This document shows, in pieces, positions 1 through 13,800 of a stretch of DNA of 64,000 bases. The position numbers and the translations under genes were made by a program. This DNA is from Pempheris klunzingeri (taxonomy: Eukaryota > Chordata > Actinopteri > Acropomatiformes > Pempheridae), in contig NC_092014.1 of the NCBI RefSeq assembly GCF_042242105.1, positions 3,337,874 through 3,401,873 on the forward strand, read 5' to 3'. The notes under the pieces were generated by a model. That model did no database searches and was not told the DNA's origin. It was given only the letters and a program-made list of their open reading frames with translations. Every line of letters begins with the position of its first letter. Position 1 is the first letter of the stretch.

Positions 1-74
1 GTACAAGTGTGGACAGGAATATGAAATTAATGGAATGATATGAATGAAAAACAGTGCCAATTAGGAACTATGTA

Positions 75-545
75 GTGACTATGGACTGTTCCTCAGTGTG
101 TTAACATCAGCCAGTGATGCTGATGTTGAAGAGTCTGATGGCTGATGGGAGGAATGACCTGCGGTAGCGTTCCTTCTTGCAGGGTGGATGCCTCAGCCTG
201 CTGCTGAAGGAGCTGGGTGAGAGGGGTTGTCCATGATGGACTTGAGTTTTGTTAGTGTCCTCCTCTCACCCACCTCCTCTATGGAGTCCAGGGAGCAGTC
301 CAGGACAGAAGCGGCCCTCCTGACCAGCCTGTTCAGTCTGCAGTCACTACATAGAGGACTGCAGACGCCACCACAGAGTCATAGAAAGTCCTGAGCAGAG
401 TCCTGCACACTCCAAAGGACCTCAGTCTGCTCAGCAGGTGGAGACGACTTTGGCCCTTCTTGTACAGGACATCTGTGTTGTGAGACCAGTCCAGTTTGTT
501 GTTGAGGTGAACACCCAGGTACTGGGTGCAGGTACCACCTGCACT
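75..545 (-). mobile_element. LINE (CR1/Rex1-like) reverse transcriptase C-terminal fragment
   Basis: Read on the minus strand, the segment encodes pieces typical of the region after the RT domain in fish non-LTR elements: YLGVHLNNKLDW, then FGVCRTLLRTFYDSVVAS, then RLVRRAASVLDCSLDSIEE and SIMDNPSHP. The frame breaks more than once, so it is a dead fragment. The clade is from memory of the motif set and could be a related LINE. Confidence 0.7.
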
Positions 546-1600
546 TTAAGAACAAGACAGGAGAACCACTGGCGTACCTGGAGCCACTTTATCTGTCACA
601 GGTTACAGTTTTCACTTTCTAAACACTGAACCACTGGGACATGATATTAATTGTTATGTATTTGCATGTGAATTGTGAATAGTAAAATTTACATCAACCC
701 TTTTTACAGTGTACAAAAGTTGTCGTGTGGTACGTCCCCCCCCCCATGAGCTGGTGCAATGGATTGGATTTATCATCACCTCCAGACTGAAGACATGATG
801 TTAAACAAGCAAAATACTGTAAGGACTGTAAGACCTCGGTTCACTGGAGCACGTGGCTGCGCTTTACCACCACCACTTCACACCCCACCCAGATTGCCAG
901 TGAATAATTCACACTATTCACACAACATTAAACCCATCAGTTCTCACCTACTGACACTGTTTAGAATAAAGGCTTTAAACAAATGGAAACAAATCTGCCT
1001 TAGCAGTTTACACAGTAGACCTGGACCACGGTTCACTACCCACATTACACCTCTATCTCAGGGGCTTTATAATTTTCAGTTTTGTCATTACTTTTTATTT
1101 GGTTTTTAAGTTTTCAGTTCAGTTTCCAGAGAGTGGGTTCTCTAATTTAAAAGTTCTCAGTTTTGGTTTAGTTTTAATTAGTTTTCAGTATTAGTTTTAG
1201 TTGTTTTTTTATAGTTTAGAGGATATTGGTCAGGGGCAGAATTAGGAAGTTCAGTATTGTTATTACAATGGCTCCCAGTTATGTCGACATCTAATGATGT
1301 CTCAAACATTTACACCAACATTTCCTTACACTTGTGTTGATTGACAAAGATTAAAGCTAAAGAAGTAGTACACACTACAGTTTTTATTTTTATTTCACTT
1401 AACTATCATGTTAACACCTAGTTTTAGTTAACTATAATAGTCTAACTTCTAGATTTTATGTCCTAAAAGTGTCACTGCCAGACCACAAAATGTCTCTTGT
1501 ACCGTCATTTTCATAAAATGTATTTTAAGGTCGTGCACGATTTGCTTAAGAACAGTAAGAATCATTTCTTCATTTCAGCGTGGGGATTTACAGTCATTCG
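546..1600. other. intergenic, no gene seen
   Basis: AT-rich sequence with T-rich runs around 1130-1230 and a C-run near 736. The short open frames here show no domain, codon bias or splice context. It ends at the promoter block of gene 1. Confidence 0.5.
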
Positions 1601-1607
1601 CCTGCTC

Positions 1608-1638
1608 ATGCATATTAATAATGTGAAGAGGAAGGAAG
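1608..1638 (+). promoter_or_regulatory. gene 1 promoter block (octamer-like plus tandem ETS/PU.1-like site)
   Basis: ATGCATATTAAT is followed by GAAGAGGAAGGAAG, ending 172 bp before the gene 1 ATG. The same block precedes the signal exon of all six genes. GAGGAA is the PU.1/Spi-B core, here with a second GGAA directly after it. ATGCATAT resembles the octamer ATGCAAAT. Binding is inferred. Confidence 0.6.
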
Positions 1639-1809
1639 CCGGGGCTTTGAACAGCTTGATATCTGCGTACCAACCACAAAGACAGAAACGGTTTTCAAAG
1701 ATCACATCCTTCTTTTATGATGTGCAAATGTTTACTGTCATTAACTGATATACAGTTTTTCTAATGTGTGGGATCTACGTGCTGGTGTGACTTAACCTGA
1801 GGAGCAGCT

Positions 1810-4800
1810 ATGAGTTCAACAGCAGCAGCAGCAGCAGCAGCGAGTGGATTTGTTGTCTTCCTTCTGTCTGTACAAGGTACTGTACGTCTACATTTATATT
1901 CCAAGGCCGTCTGCACATTTCACATATTCAGAGCGAGGTGGTTTGTTTGAGTAAATAAAAAAGACTTGGTGTGGGATGTTAGGTTATGTGCGCCAGACAT
2001 TCACTTCTCTTTCTTTAAATAGAAATCTTTGTTCTCTGTTTTTAACGCTGCTCATATATACCTTAACATTATACATTTTTACTCCTAACTTTTTACCCAT
2101 TGAAGACATTAAAGCTACATTTGTGCTCTGAAGTAATGACTGTACAAACACAGAAAACAAAAATCCTCTAAATCATTTGTTAAATAAAAGAATTGCTCCG
2201 TTGAACCTTCGACATCATTCTGCATCCCCCAAACGCAACTTCAGCGAGCGCTTGAGTGCACTAGAGTAAATTTAGAGGCCATTAGCTTTCCGGTAGCACG
2301 GCTAACAGAAAATACAGAGTGAAAATAACATATCATATCATTTAGATCAGCAATGAGTCTAAAATGAGTGTATAATGTGGGAAGTGTTGCTTGCTGTAAC
2401 AAAACCACAGAAGATGATTACCCAACTCTACAGTTTCCCTCAGGCCTGAGTGTTTTAGTATCCCTCAGTTCATTGGTTTGGTTTTCTGCTCTAAAACCAC
2501 ACTGTACACTGTCTGCCCAGCACAAAATGAGACCGCATCTAGTTGCAGAAGAGCCAGATATTTCCCTGGCAGAGACCAGACCAGAGTGAGTGAATACTAC
2601 TTGGACTAAGATTTATCAGACAGCCAGAAACATGAATGCTAATGATGATCTGTCTCTCCTTGATGCGTAAATAAGCAACACCTCCGCCATAACTCGGCTC
2701 TTTGAGGAGACAAAATGTCCATGCTGTGTTTACAGCTTGTTACGCTGCCTCCAAGTGGCAAAACAAATTCAGATTTGTTTTACTAAGTGTTTTTATTCAT
2801 CTTTAGGCATGAAAAACAAGCCTTTTTTTTTTTTTTTGCACTGCATATTTTATAGAGATATATTTACATGCCAGCATGCATTCTTGTAGAAATACGCATT
2901 TAACAAACAATAACCAAAACATGAATAACCAAAACACAGAAATATACGGTGCATCTTTGCACATCCTCAATGAGGTTGGATGGGGAGCGTCGCTGCACAG
3001 CTGTTTTCAGGTCTTTCCAGAGATATTCAATCGGATTCAAGTCCGGGCTCTGGCTGGACCACTCGAGGACATTCAGAGACTCCTTTGCCATCTTGGCTGT
3101 GTGCTGAGGGTCGTTGTCCTGTGGGAAGGTGAAGCTTTGCCCCAGTCTGAGATCCTGAGCACTCTGGAGCAGGTTTTCTTCCAGGATCTCTCTGTACTTT
3201 GCTGCATTCATCTTTCCCTCTATCCTGACTAGTCTCCCAGTTCCTGCCACTGAAAAACATCCCCACAGCATGATGCTGCCACCACCATGCTTCACCGTAG
3301 GGATGGTATTTGCCAGGTGATGAGCGGTGCCTGGTTTCCTCCAGACGTGACGCTTGGCTTTCAGGCCAAAGAGTTCAATCTTGGTTTCATCAGACCAGAG
3401 AATCTTGTTTCTCATGGTCTGAGAGTCATTTAGGTGCCTTTTGGCAAACTCCAAGCGGGCTGTCATGTGCCTTTTACTGAGGAGAGGCTTCCGTCTGGCC
3501 ACTCTACCATAAAGGCCTGATTGGTGGAGTGCTGCAGAGATGGTTGTCCTTCTGGAAGGTTCTCCCATTTCCTCAGAGGAACGCTGGAGCTCTGTCAGAG
3601 TGACCATCGAGTTCTTGGTCACCTCCCTGACCAAGGCAGCCAGCTCTAGGAAGAGTCCTGGTGGTTCTGAACTTCTTACATTTACGAATGAAGGAGGCCA
3701 CTGTGCTCTTCGGGACCTTCAATCGGGACAGACATTTTTCTGTACCCTTCCCCAGATCTGTGCCTCGATACAGTCCTGTCTCGGAGGTCTACAGACAATT
3801 CCTTTGACTTCATGCCTTGGTTTCTGCTCTGACATGCACTGTCAGCTGTGGGACCTTATATAGACAGGTGTGTGCCTTTCCAAATCAAGTCCAATCAATT
3901 GAATTTACCACAGGTGGACTCCAATCAAGTTGTACAAACATTTCAAGGACGATCAGAGGAAACAGGATGCACCTGAGCTCAATTTTGAGTTTCATAGCAA
4001 AGGGAGTGAATATTTATGTACGTGTGATTTATTTTTAATAAATGTGCAAAATTTTCTAAAAAACATTTTTCACTTTGTCATTATGAAGTATTGTGTGTAG
4101 AATTTAATCCATTTTGGAAAAAGGCTGTAACATAACCAAATGTTTTTCCACCTGTCAACATGTAGGATGTTCACACTACTCCCCAAGATCCTCCCGTGTG
4201 CACACTCCCAATGAACCATTAGGAGACTGAATGGTTTCTTGTCCACAATAACTATCAATCTATACCGGTGACTGGAATTGAACTCTGAATAGGGAATTTT
4301 ACCTCAGTTGGTACATTACTTTCTGCAGAAGTGGCCAAAAATACGATTAAGGGAGTCTTACAGGAAATCATAACTCCGCATATCCAGACACAGATTTACT
4401 GCCAGATGGTGCAAATTCAGCAGATTTGAATTTTGGAAGCAAAATTCACTAAGAATCTGAATTTTATGTGTTTGTGTTGACTTTTGAAAGCCACCACCAG
4501 TGAAATGCTAAGAAAAATGATCTGATACGGTTTACCTCATTTCTTAACACGGCTATAATGGTGCTTCTCTCTCCTGAATAAGCCTCTTTGTGTTAAGAGA
4601 CGCCTCGGTCTTCTACAGTCTCCATTCACACCCCAAAACTACACCCTTTTCAGCATCTTTTTATCCAGTGAATACTGTGTTAAAGTACACATTTTCAGTG
4701 CACTGCTGTTCCTTCAGCGTAGGATTTCCTGTCTCAGTCCTTTTAGGCTTCTTTGCATTATAGATTCTAATTTAAAACTAATTATTCCCATTTTTGAAGT

Positions 4801-7800
4801 TGGAGTACAAGAAAAGAATGAAGAGAATACAGAATATATCTTAAGCTATAGTATTAAGATAACGGAGACTGCAGTAAAAGTCTAAAATCAGACTAAAACA
4901 GAGATTTGTCAAGCTTGCCTCACTCCCCCCTGATGTTGTTCTGAGTCTGACTGTGGTTTCTGCTGTGCTCTGTGTTACAGTGATACAGGGTCAGAATGAC
5001 TGGGGAGTGACCTTCACCTCTACTAACATCTGTGCCCTGAAAGGATCATCAGTGGAGCTACACTGCACCTACAGACACCCGTCCACAATGGATGGCCGTG
5101 TTGCTGTAGTTCAGAAAACATTCTGGTTTACTAAAATGGGAGGAAATGAACCAGTGGATCTGAGCACAGATGCAGAGTACGCAGGTCGTGTGCAGAACAG
5201 GTGTTATGAGAAGAGCTGCACTCTGAGAATCACAGACCTGAGAGAGAGCGACTCAACTGAGTACAAGTTCAGGTTCATAACAAACCAACAAGTTGGAAGG
5301 TTTACTGGTTCACCTGGAGTCACTTTGACAGTCACAGGTAACATTTTCATTCATATTTTACTAATTTCCAAATGTTCAACATCCAGAAAACAACAACATG
5401 AATGTATCATGTGTTTATTTCCATGTGTGTCGACAGTTTTGAGATTCCTGTTTCTTCTTCACAAATCCAGCTCTGCAGGTGAAGGAGACATCTTCTAATT
5501 CCAGGACTGCTCTTTCATGCCACAGTGATTGTCGTCTACCTGATAATCCTTCCTACGTCTGGTACAAGAATGGACAGAAAACTGAGAGAAAAACATCTTC
5601 TTACTCAGACTACATCAGTCCTGGAGACAGCTATGTCTGTGCTGTGGAAGGACATGAGGATTTCCACTCTCCTCCAGTGTGTGAGTTCTCCACAGTCTTC
5701 TACTAACATGACACCATCTAGTGGAGCCTTCTAACTACATGGATATTAAATATGGAGGCTCCGACTGTGACTCCTCAGCAGCTCTGGTTTAAAAATGATC
5801 ATATAATTGTTTTATCTTTCAGGTGTCGGTGGACAAAGCTGCAACAGAGTGACTTACACTCACAGAAGCATCTGTGCCCCCAAAGGCTCTTCAGTGGACA
5901 TTTCTTCCACATACAGCAGTTATAGATCTATCACATCAAAACTCTGGTTCAGGTCTGAACGTAGTCATCAGTGGGTTTATCAGTCACAGCCTGAGGACCT
6001 TAGTGAAGACCCCCAGTATGCAGGTCGTGTCCAGGTCCTTGAAACAGAGGGAGGACGCTCCACTCTGAGAATCACTGAGCTGACAGAGAGAGACTCAGCC
6101 CAGTATCACTTCAAATTCACAGCAGGAAGCTTTGACTGGAGGAGCAGTTTACCTGGAACAACTCTGACTGTCACAGGTACTGATGAACACAACCTGACGG
6201 AGACACACCAACACAGGAGATTTAAACACACCACACATGTTGATAATGATCAACCAGCATGTGTTTGTGTGATTACTGTTGTATAAAGACATAAATACAC
6301 TTATCAATGCTCACTATTACTTCTAGGAAATGTAGCTTTGGTGTTGAGGTGTATGTACATCATCATTAATGTATTTTTTTAAAGCCGGTGATAATGTTTT
6401 TTCTTGTTTCATATCCAGCTCTGCAGGTGCAGGTGACCACAACAACACATCATCAGCTTTATACCGAGGCAGAGCTGAAGTGTAACAGCAGCTGCAGTCC
6501 AGCTGGTCGTCTTTCCTTCGTCTGGTTCAAGAATGGACAGAAAAACATGAGGGAGGAAACTTCTTCTTATAAAGACTACTTTTCTCCTGGAGACAGCTAT
6601 GTCTGTGCTATGAGAGGACATGAGGATTTCCACTCTCCTCCAGTGTGTGAGTTCTCCACAGTCTTCTACTAACATGACACCATCTAGTGGAGCCTTCTAA
6701 CTACATGGATATTAAATATGGAGGCTCCGACTGTGACTCCTCAGCAGCTCTGGTTTAAAAATGTTCATATAATTGTTTTATCTTTCAGGTGTCGGTGGAC
6801 AAAGCTGCAACAGAGTGACTTACACTCACAGAAGCATCTGTGCCCTCAAAGGCTCTTCAGTGGACATTTCTTCCACATACAGCAGTTATAGATCGATCAC
6901 ATCAAAACTCTGGTTCAGTCCTGAACGTAGTCGTCAGTGGGTTTATCAGTCACAGCCTGAGGACCTTAGTGAAGACCCCCAGTATGCAGGTCGTGTTCAG
7001 GTCCTTGAAACAGAGGGAGGACGCTCCACTCTGAGAATCACTGAGCTGACAGAGAGAGACTCAGCCCAGTATCACTTCAAATTCACAGCAAGAAGCTTTG
7101 ACTGGAGGAGCAGTTTACCTGGAACAACTCTGACTGTCACAGGTACTGATGAACACAACCTGATGGAGACACACCAACACAGGAGATTTAAACACACCAC
7201 ACATGTTGATAATGATCAACCAGCATGTGTTTGTGTGATTACTGTTGTATAAAGACATAAATACACTTATCAATGCTCACTATTACTTCTAGGAAATGTA
7301 GCTTTGGTGTTGAGGTGTATGTACATCATCATTAATTTATTTTTTTAAAGCCGCTGATAATGTTTTTTCTTGTTTCATATCCAGCTCTGCAGGTGCAGGT
7401 GACCACAGCAACACATCATCAGCATTATACCGAGGCAGAGCTGAAGTGTCACAGCAGCTGCAGTCCAGCTGGTCGTCTTTCCTTCGTCTGGTTCAAGAAT
7501 GGACAGAGAATCATGACGGAGGGAACTTCTTCTTATAAACACTACTTTTATCCTGGAGACAGCTATGTCTGTGCTGTGGAAGGACATGAGGATTCCCACT
7601 CTCCTCCAGTGTGTGAGTTCTCCACAGTCTTCTACTAACATGACACCATCTAGTGGAGCCTTCTAACTACATGGATATTAAATATGGAGGCTCCGACTGT
7701 GACTCCTCAGCAGCTCTGGTTTAAAAATGCTCATATAATTGTTTTATCTTTCAGGTGTCGGTGGACAAAGCTGCAACAGAGTGACTTACACTCAGAGAAG

Positions 7801-10800
7801 CATCTGTGCCCCCAAAGGCTCTTCAGTGGACATTTCTTCCACATACAGCAGTTCTGGATCGATCACATCAAAACTCTGGTTCAGTCCTGAACGTAGTCGT
7901 CAGTGGGTTTATCAGTCACAGCCTGAGGACCTTAGTGAAGACCCCCAGTATGCAGGTCGTGTTCAGGTCCTTGAAACAGAGGGAGGACGCTCCACTCTGA
8001 GAATCACTGAGCTGACAGAGAGAGACTCAGCCCAGTATCACTTCAAATTCACAGCAGGAAGCTTTGACTGGAGGAGCAGTTTACCTGGAACAACTCTGAC
8101 TGTCACAGGTACTGATGAACACAGCCTGATGGAGGCACACCAACACATGCATGGCTTTGTGTTTGCGAATGATTATTGACATTTCTGTTTTGTTATCCAG
8201 CTCTGCAGGTGCAGGTGACCACAACAACACATCATCAGCTTTATACCGAGGCAGAGCTGAAGTGTCACAGCAGCTGCAGTCCAGCTGGTCGTCTTTCCTA
8301 CGTCTGGTTCAAGAATGGACAGAGAATCATGAGGGAGGAAACTTCTTATAAAGACAACTTTTATCCTGGAGACAAGATCTCCTGTGCTTTTAAAGGACGT
8401 GAGGATTATCGCTCCCCTTCAGTGTGTGAGTTTACTTCACTGTGTCTGCTACAAATTCTTTTAACTAAATTGCATAATTTTACACCTTCGGGCTGCAGAA
8501 TGATGTCTAAATGAGACTGGAAAGTTTAAATGGGAAATGTGTCTGTGGTGCGAACAACATCAGCAGACAAATGTGACAACTACACACTGCTTTTTTTGTG
8601 AGAGGTCACAAATTTAAAAAGGTTGGAAAGCACTGATTTAATCTTTAATGATGTGTTGTATCTTATACAAAGCTTAATATATTCTCCTTCTTGCATATTA
8701 TACATACATCCATCAATTAAAAAGTAAATGTAATGGAGTAAAATATAGAATATTTTCCTCTGAAATATGGGGGATTACAAGTATAAAGTAGCATAAATTG
8801 GAAATACTCAAGTAAATTATCTCAAAATAACTGCTCTCTAACTAACTAGCTACCTAACCTGGGGCAGCTCCAGGATCAGCCTCTGTGACAAATGCTGGGG
8901 ATAATCTAAAATAGCAGGTTGTCTATAACACATTCTTATCTTAATATAACACATGTTCATATCTCCCCCAGATGCTCCAAAGCCTTTCTCTGTATCAGTG
9001 AACTCCTCTGAAATCATGGAGGGCAGCTCAGTCAATCTGACCTGCAGAAGTGATGCCAACCCAGCAGCTAATTATACCTGGTACAAGGATGGAGATCCCG
9101 ACCTTAAACCTCTGAGTGAAGATCCACATCTTGTCCTCACCTCGGTCCAGTCCTCCAACTCTGGAAAGTATTACTGCATAGCTGAGAACGCGCTGGGGAG
9201 GAGGACATCTGAAAGCATCTCTGTCGACGTGAGATGTGAGTGAAACGGCTTGTTTAAAAATAACAAGCAGCTTGAATCTGTCCAGTGTTTGCAGGAGAAG
9301 AGTTTACTGATCATGTGACTGCTTTCTTCAGCTCTAGTCTAGTCTAAAATGCTCCTACACAGCTATTCAATTCAAATGCCATCATGTGCTACTGCAGTAA
9401 CACACCCTCAGTTAAGAATAATCTCTGTTAACATACTGTATCTCCCCTGGATGCCCCTCAGTCCTCTTCTGTGTCAGTGAGGCCCTCTGGTGAAATCATG
9501 GAGGGCAGTTCAGTGACTCGCCATCAGTTCATGCCCTCCACTCCACCGAGGGGTGAAAGGGTGAACTTGTTCTGGATGCACTCTATAATCTGTAATGTTA
9601 TGGTTTTGGCGATCTATTTTATTCACAAGTTGTTGCTCACATTCTCGCTACTCAAGCGTAATCTTCCCTCTCAGCAAAGCATGTCAGTTACGCTGACACA
9701 AAAAGCGTTTTACTTCCCCTTCTCACACACCAGGAGTGGAACTATATGCACTTCACAACCCTGTGGTCAACAGTAGGACCGCATGAGCACACTCATGGCA
9801 TTTCAGATAAGGACAGAACAAAGCAAACACACAAACAAACTACATTATGGCTCCAACACATACGTAAGGGCAGTGTCTCTCCACACCAAGCCATGAGAAT
9901 GACACTGAACCCCAACTTGCTCCTGGCTTCAGTGTGTGAATGAGTATGAGAGAATAGTCTCCTCCTAATTAGATTCCTCCTGTATGAATGATGTGTGAAT
10001 GGGTGAATGAGGATGTCATGTAAAGCGGTTTGAGTAGTTGAAATAACTAGAAAGGCGCTATACAAATACAGCCCGAGCCCGAGAAAATGACAGTGCACTT
10101 GTGTCTGCCAAACCTTGGCTCACAAACTGTGGAGAAATAACGCTTTGGAGAGTCAGTAGCGGTCAATAAAGGGGACACCTGTGGTTTCATGTACACATCT
10201 GTAATGTTTATCTGTCTACTATGTTATTATAGCCTGCTCGCTGGCTGTGCAGGGGCGACAACAGCCTTGAAATAATTGTATTGCTCATGACAGTCCATGC
10301 CTGTGAACAAAGAATCATTAGTTGTTTCTCTTTTGTCCTCCAGACCCTCCAAAGCTTCCCTCTGTGTCAGCCTCTGGTGATATAGTGGAGGGCAGCTCAG
10401 TCAATCTGACCTGCTGCAGTGACGCTAACCCAGCAGCTACCTACACCTGGCACAAGGAGAACAGAACGCTTCCTGTAGGATCAGCAGGTAATCATCACTT
10501 CACCTCCATCCGCTCTGAGGACAGCGGGATCTACTACTGCAAGGCTGAGAATCAGTATGCCCCGATCAACTCCACATCTGTCCACATAGACGTCCAGTGT
10601 GAGTACAAAACATCAGCAAATCACTTTGTTTGTGAAGCAGAATCACAAGAGTTTTAAAAGAATTTTTGTCATGTCGATGTTGATACTACACTCACATGTA
10701 ATCATCCTGGAATGAACTTTAACTTACAAAGTTCTTCACAAAGTTGTTTTACTACAAATCTTCTACAGAATCCCTTTTAGTGTTTGTCCAGTGACTCTTT

Positions 10801-13800
10801 GCTGAGCTGCAGCCTCATCGCTGACCTCAGTAATCCAATGCTATGAATCTGTACTCAAACTTAAAGGTATAAAATCAAAACATTATTTCATATCCAGTGT
10901 TATCCAGTGGTCGGCTGTACTTTTGCGATCCCACCATTGTCTACTGTCCACTGAGAAAAATTAAATCTAATATTCTCACAAACTGCAGGTTTCAACATAG
11001 GAGGCGAGTAGAGTAATATTGGAATCAAACATTCAAACTACCTAATTAATTTTACATTATATGTAGACATCTGTGAGATCCAAAAAAGATGCAAGCTGCT
11101 GCTGGATAACAGTGGAACTAAACCTACACAGCCAGGACAAAGATACTCATTCACTTCAGATCAATGTCTCTACTGGTAGGGGCAGTAGAGACATGCTGCA
11201 GGATGTAAAAAGAAATCCGATGAATTTAGGTTTACAAACACAATGACATGTTATATGGAAGCCAGATTAAGACTTAAACAGTTCTACCAGCTGCAGACTT
11301 AAAGTCTACTTGAAGAGGGTTTGCAGTTTCCTCATTGGGTTTGGAGGAAACTGTGGTTGTGTGACTGCTGTCGCAGTGGAAAAATGGTTGAACGATTTTC
11401 ACACTGCATGTGTGCATGTCTGCTTTGCATCTCCGTACACATGCGTGCTACCATTATACAGTATGTGCCCTTCCCAGCTGATGCCACTCTCAGAGAGCCT
11501 TTGCCTAAAAAAAAAAAAAAAAAAAAAAAAGTCTGCACACATGAGTTTATGCATATTTTTTTTCAACAGATGCTCCAAGACTTCCCTCTGTGTCAGCGAG
11601 TCCCTCTGCTGAGATAGTGGAGGGCAGCTCAGTCAATCTGACCTGCAGCAGTGATGCTAACCCAGCAGCTACCTACACCTGGTACAAGGAGGACGAAGAC
11701 TCACCAACAGCATCAGGACAGATCTTCACCATCACTGACCTCAGAGCTGAACACAGTGGGAATTATTACTGTGAAGCCTGGAACAAAAGGGGACGTCATA
11801 ACTCCACCTTACATTTGATTTCTGTGTCGGGTAAATCATGCTTATTAACCTAAATGCAGTAAACACTCATTCACTTAATCATTTGAACCTTCCAGTCAGA
11901 CAAGCCAAAGATGATACCAACACACTGACGGGCCTAACGCTGCTTTAAACACCTTATTTTGTGCTGTTGGTAAAGTAGTTTTCCGGGGGATCATCCCTGT
12001 GTTCCCACAGCCCTGTGTTCCCACAGTCCTGTGTTCCCACAGCCCTGTGTTCCCTCATTTCTAAGTAATCTAACTATATAATAGAGAAAAGCATGTCTGT
12101 GTGAGGGTTAGGGGATAGGGGTTAAGGGTTTAGGGTTAAGGGATTAGGGGATTGGGTTAAGGGGTTAAGGGTTTAGGGTTAAGGGATTAGAGGATAGGGT
12201 TAGGGGATAGGGGTTAATGGTTAGGGTTAGGGGATAGGGTTAAGGCATTAGGGGTTAAGGGTTTAGGGTTAAGGGATTAGGGGATAGGGTTAAGGGTTAG
12301 GGGTTTAGGTTTGGGGTTAGGTTTGGGTTGGCTTGGGGTTAGGTTTGGGGTTAGGTTTGGGGTTAGGGTTAACCCAATGAGGAGAAAAGAGGCTTCAGAC
12401 AGGCAGACACACACATAGACACACGTTTCTCTATTATGTAGTTAGATTACTTAGAAATGTGGGAACATATTTGGGCTGTGGAAGTAACGGTCCGCCGAAC
12501 GTTTTTTTTTGTGGCACCTCCGTTTGCTTCCCTCTCCTGGAATAACCGGCATATTTAAACAGTGTTTTAGGACTTTTTAACAATGATTTTAATAATGGGT
12601 AACTAGTTCCTGTCATGATGGGAGAACACTGTGTTCTATCAGTGTAGATGTGACCGGCTCAGCCATCACTGTATCTTCTCCCATCACCTATCTTTGGATG
12701 GTCTCAAATGACCATGTGTGTATGTAGTGATTACACCTGCTATATGCCAGTCATATCTATGTTGGTAGGAAATGGCCAAACATTATGCTACCACGGTCGC
12801 TACCGGTTACTCATTCAATAATAGTAATTAGACATACGTATGCCTGGTTAATGTGCCATGTTGTGGAGTTTTATATGATGTAATGTGCAGCGCATCCTAC
12901 TCATAAACATGCCAAAAATAAAAGTAATGTTATTTTTGGTTATGGACTGGCTATGGTGGCTAACGTTGGGTTAACACTAAGCAGGTTAGGTGAGGCTAGC
13001 TGTAATCAGCTTTGGGTAAATCGGCAAAGATGCATGAAATAAACATTTTCCTTTATTTAAAAGGAAAAAACACAACCTGGTGGTATCTGTGTTTCGCTTC
13101 TGTCTGATCATTTAGAATTTAATGTCCAATTATCAGCTGCTAATGGACCCAAACAACCTGTAACTCCATAATTAATTGACAGTGTTTTCGTTTTGATCAC
13201 CGTTTCCCAGGTTCAATGAATTCAGTAGCTGCTGGATCAATCATTGCCGTTTTTCTGGCCCTCATCTTCCTCTTAGCCTTCCTCTTGATTAGGTGAGCAG
13301 TTTGGATTCACTATGATCATATCCAGTGATGCGTCTTAAATTCAGTCAGCTGTTTGTTCAAACTCTCATTTTCCCAACCAGAAGAAAGACGTCCTCGAAA
13401 CAAACCTCAAGAGAGCCGCAAGAGAGACCAGGCAACAAGGCACAGGTGAGGAGGAAGAGCTCAGGTCCACTCACACCTGAAAACTCATTACTTTCTTTAC
13501 CACCTGTCCCTCTCTGTCCTTTAATCCTTTTATTTCCCTTTTGATGAACATGCAGCCTCATATCTGTGTCATATATCTGCACAATCCCACAGCTGGCCAT
13601 GAGTTCAGAGTGTGCACAGAATAAACGGGCAGAGGACCAGGATGACCTTTGCTACGCCAGTGTGCAATTCTCTAAGAAGCAGGAAGACCCTCTTTACTCC
13701 AACGTCCGTGTAACTCAACCAAACATACACAACAGTGACGAGGAAGAGGAGGATGAGGATGGTGTAGAGTACTCTGTTGTCACCTTTTCCACTCCTTCCT

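Noticed and set aside
759..1109. 116-aa frame near the window start
   Set aside because: Low-complexity Pro/Thr stretch, no homologous feature, no splice partners.
1810..1845. Poly-alanine run as a disease-type repeat expansion
   Set aside because: It lies in the signal peptide, GCA/GCG codons are shared in shorter form by the other genes, and hydrophobic runs are normal there.
2876..3232. 118-aa + strand frame
   Set aside because: Antisense to the Tc1 transposase remnant.
6409..6675. 88-aa antisense frame over a C2a exon, repeated at 7375, 53190 and 54156
   Set aside because: It recurs only because the exon recurs; no domain, splice or start context, and the + strand exon explains the openness.
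12100..12375. Possible chromosome end from telomere-like repeats
   Set aside because: Units are irregular, enclosed by inverted repeats, and gene 1 exons continue on both sides; interstitial.
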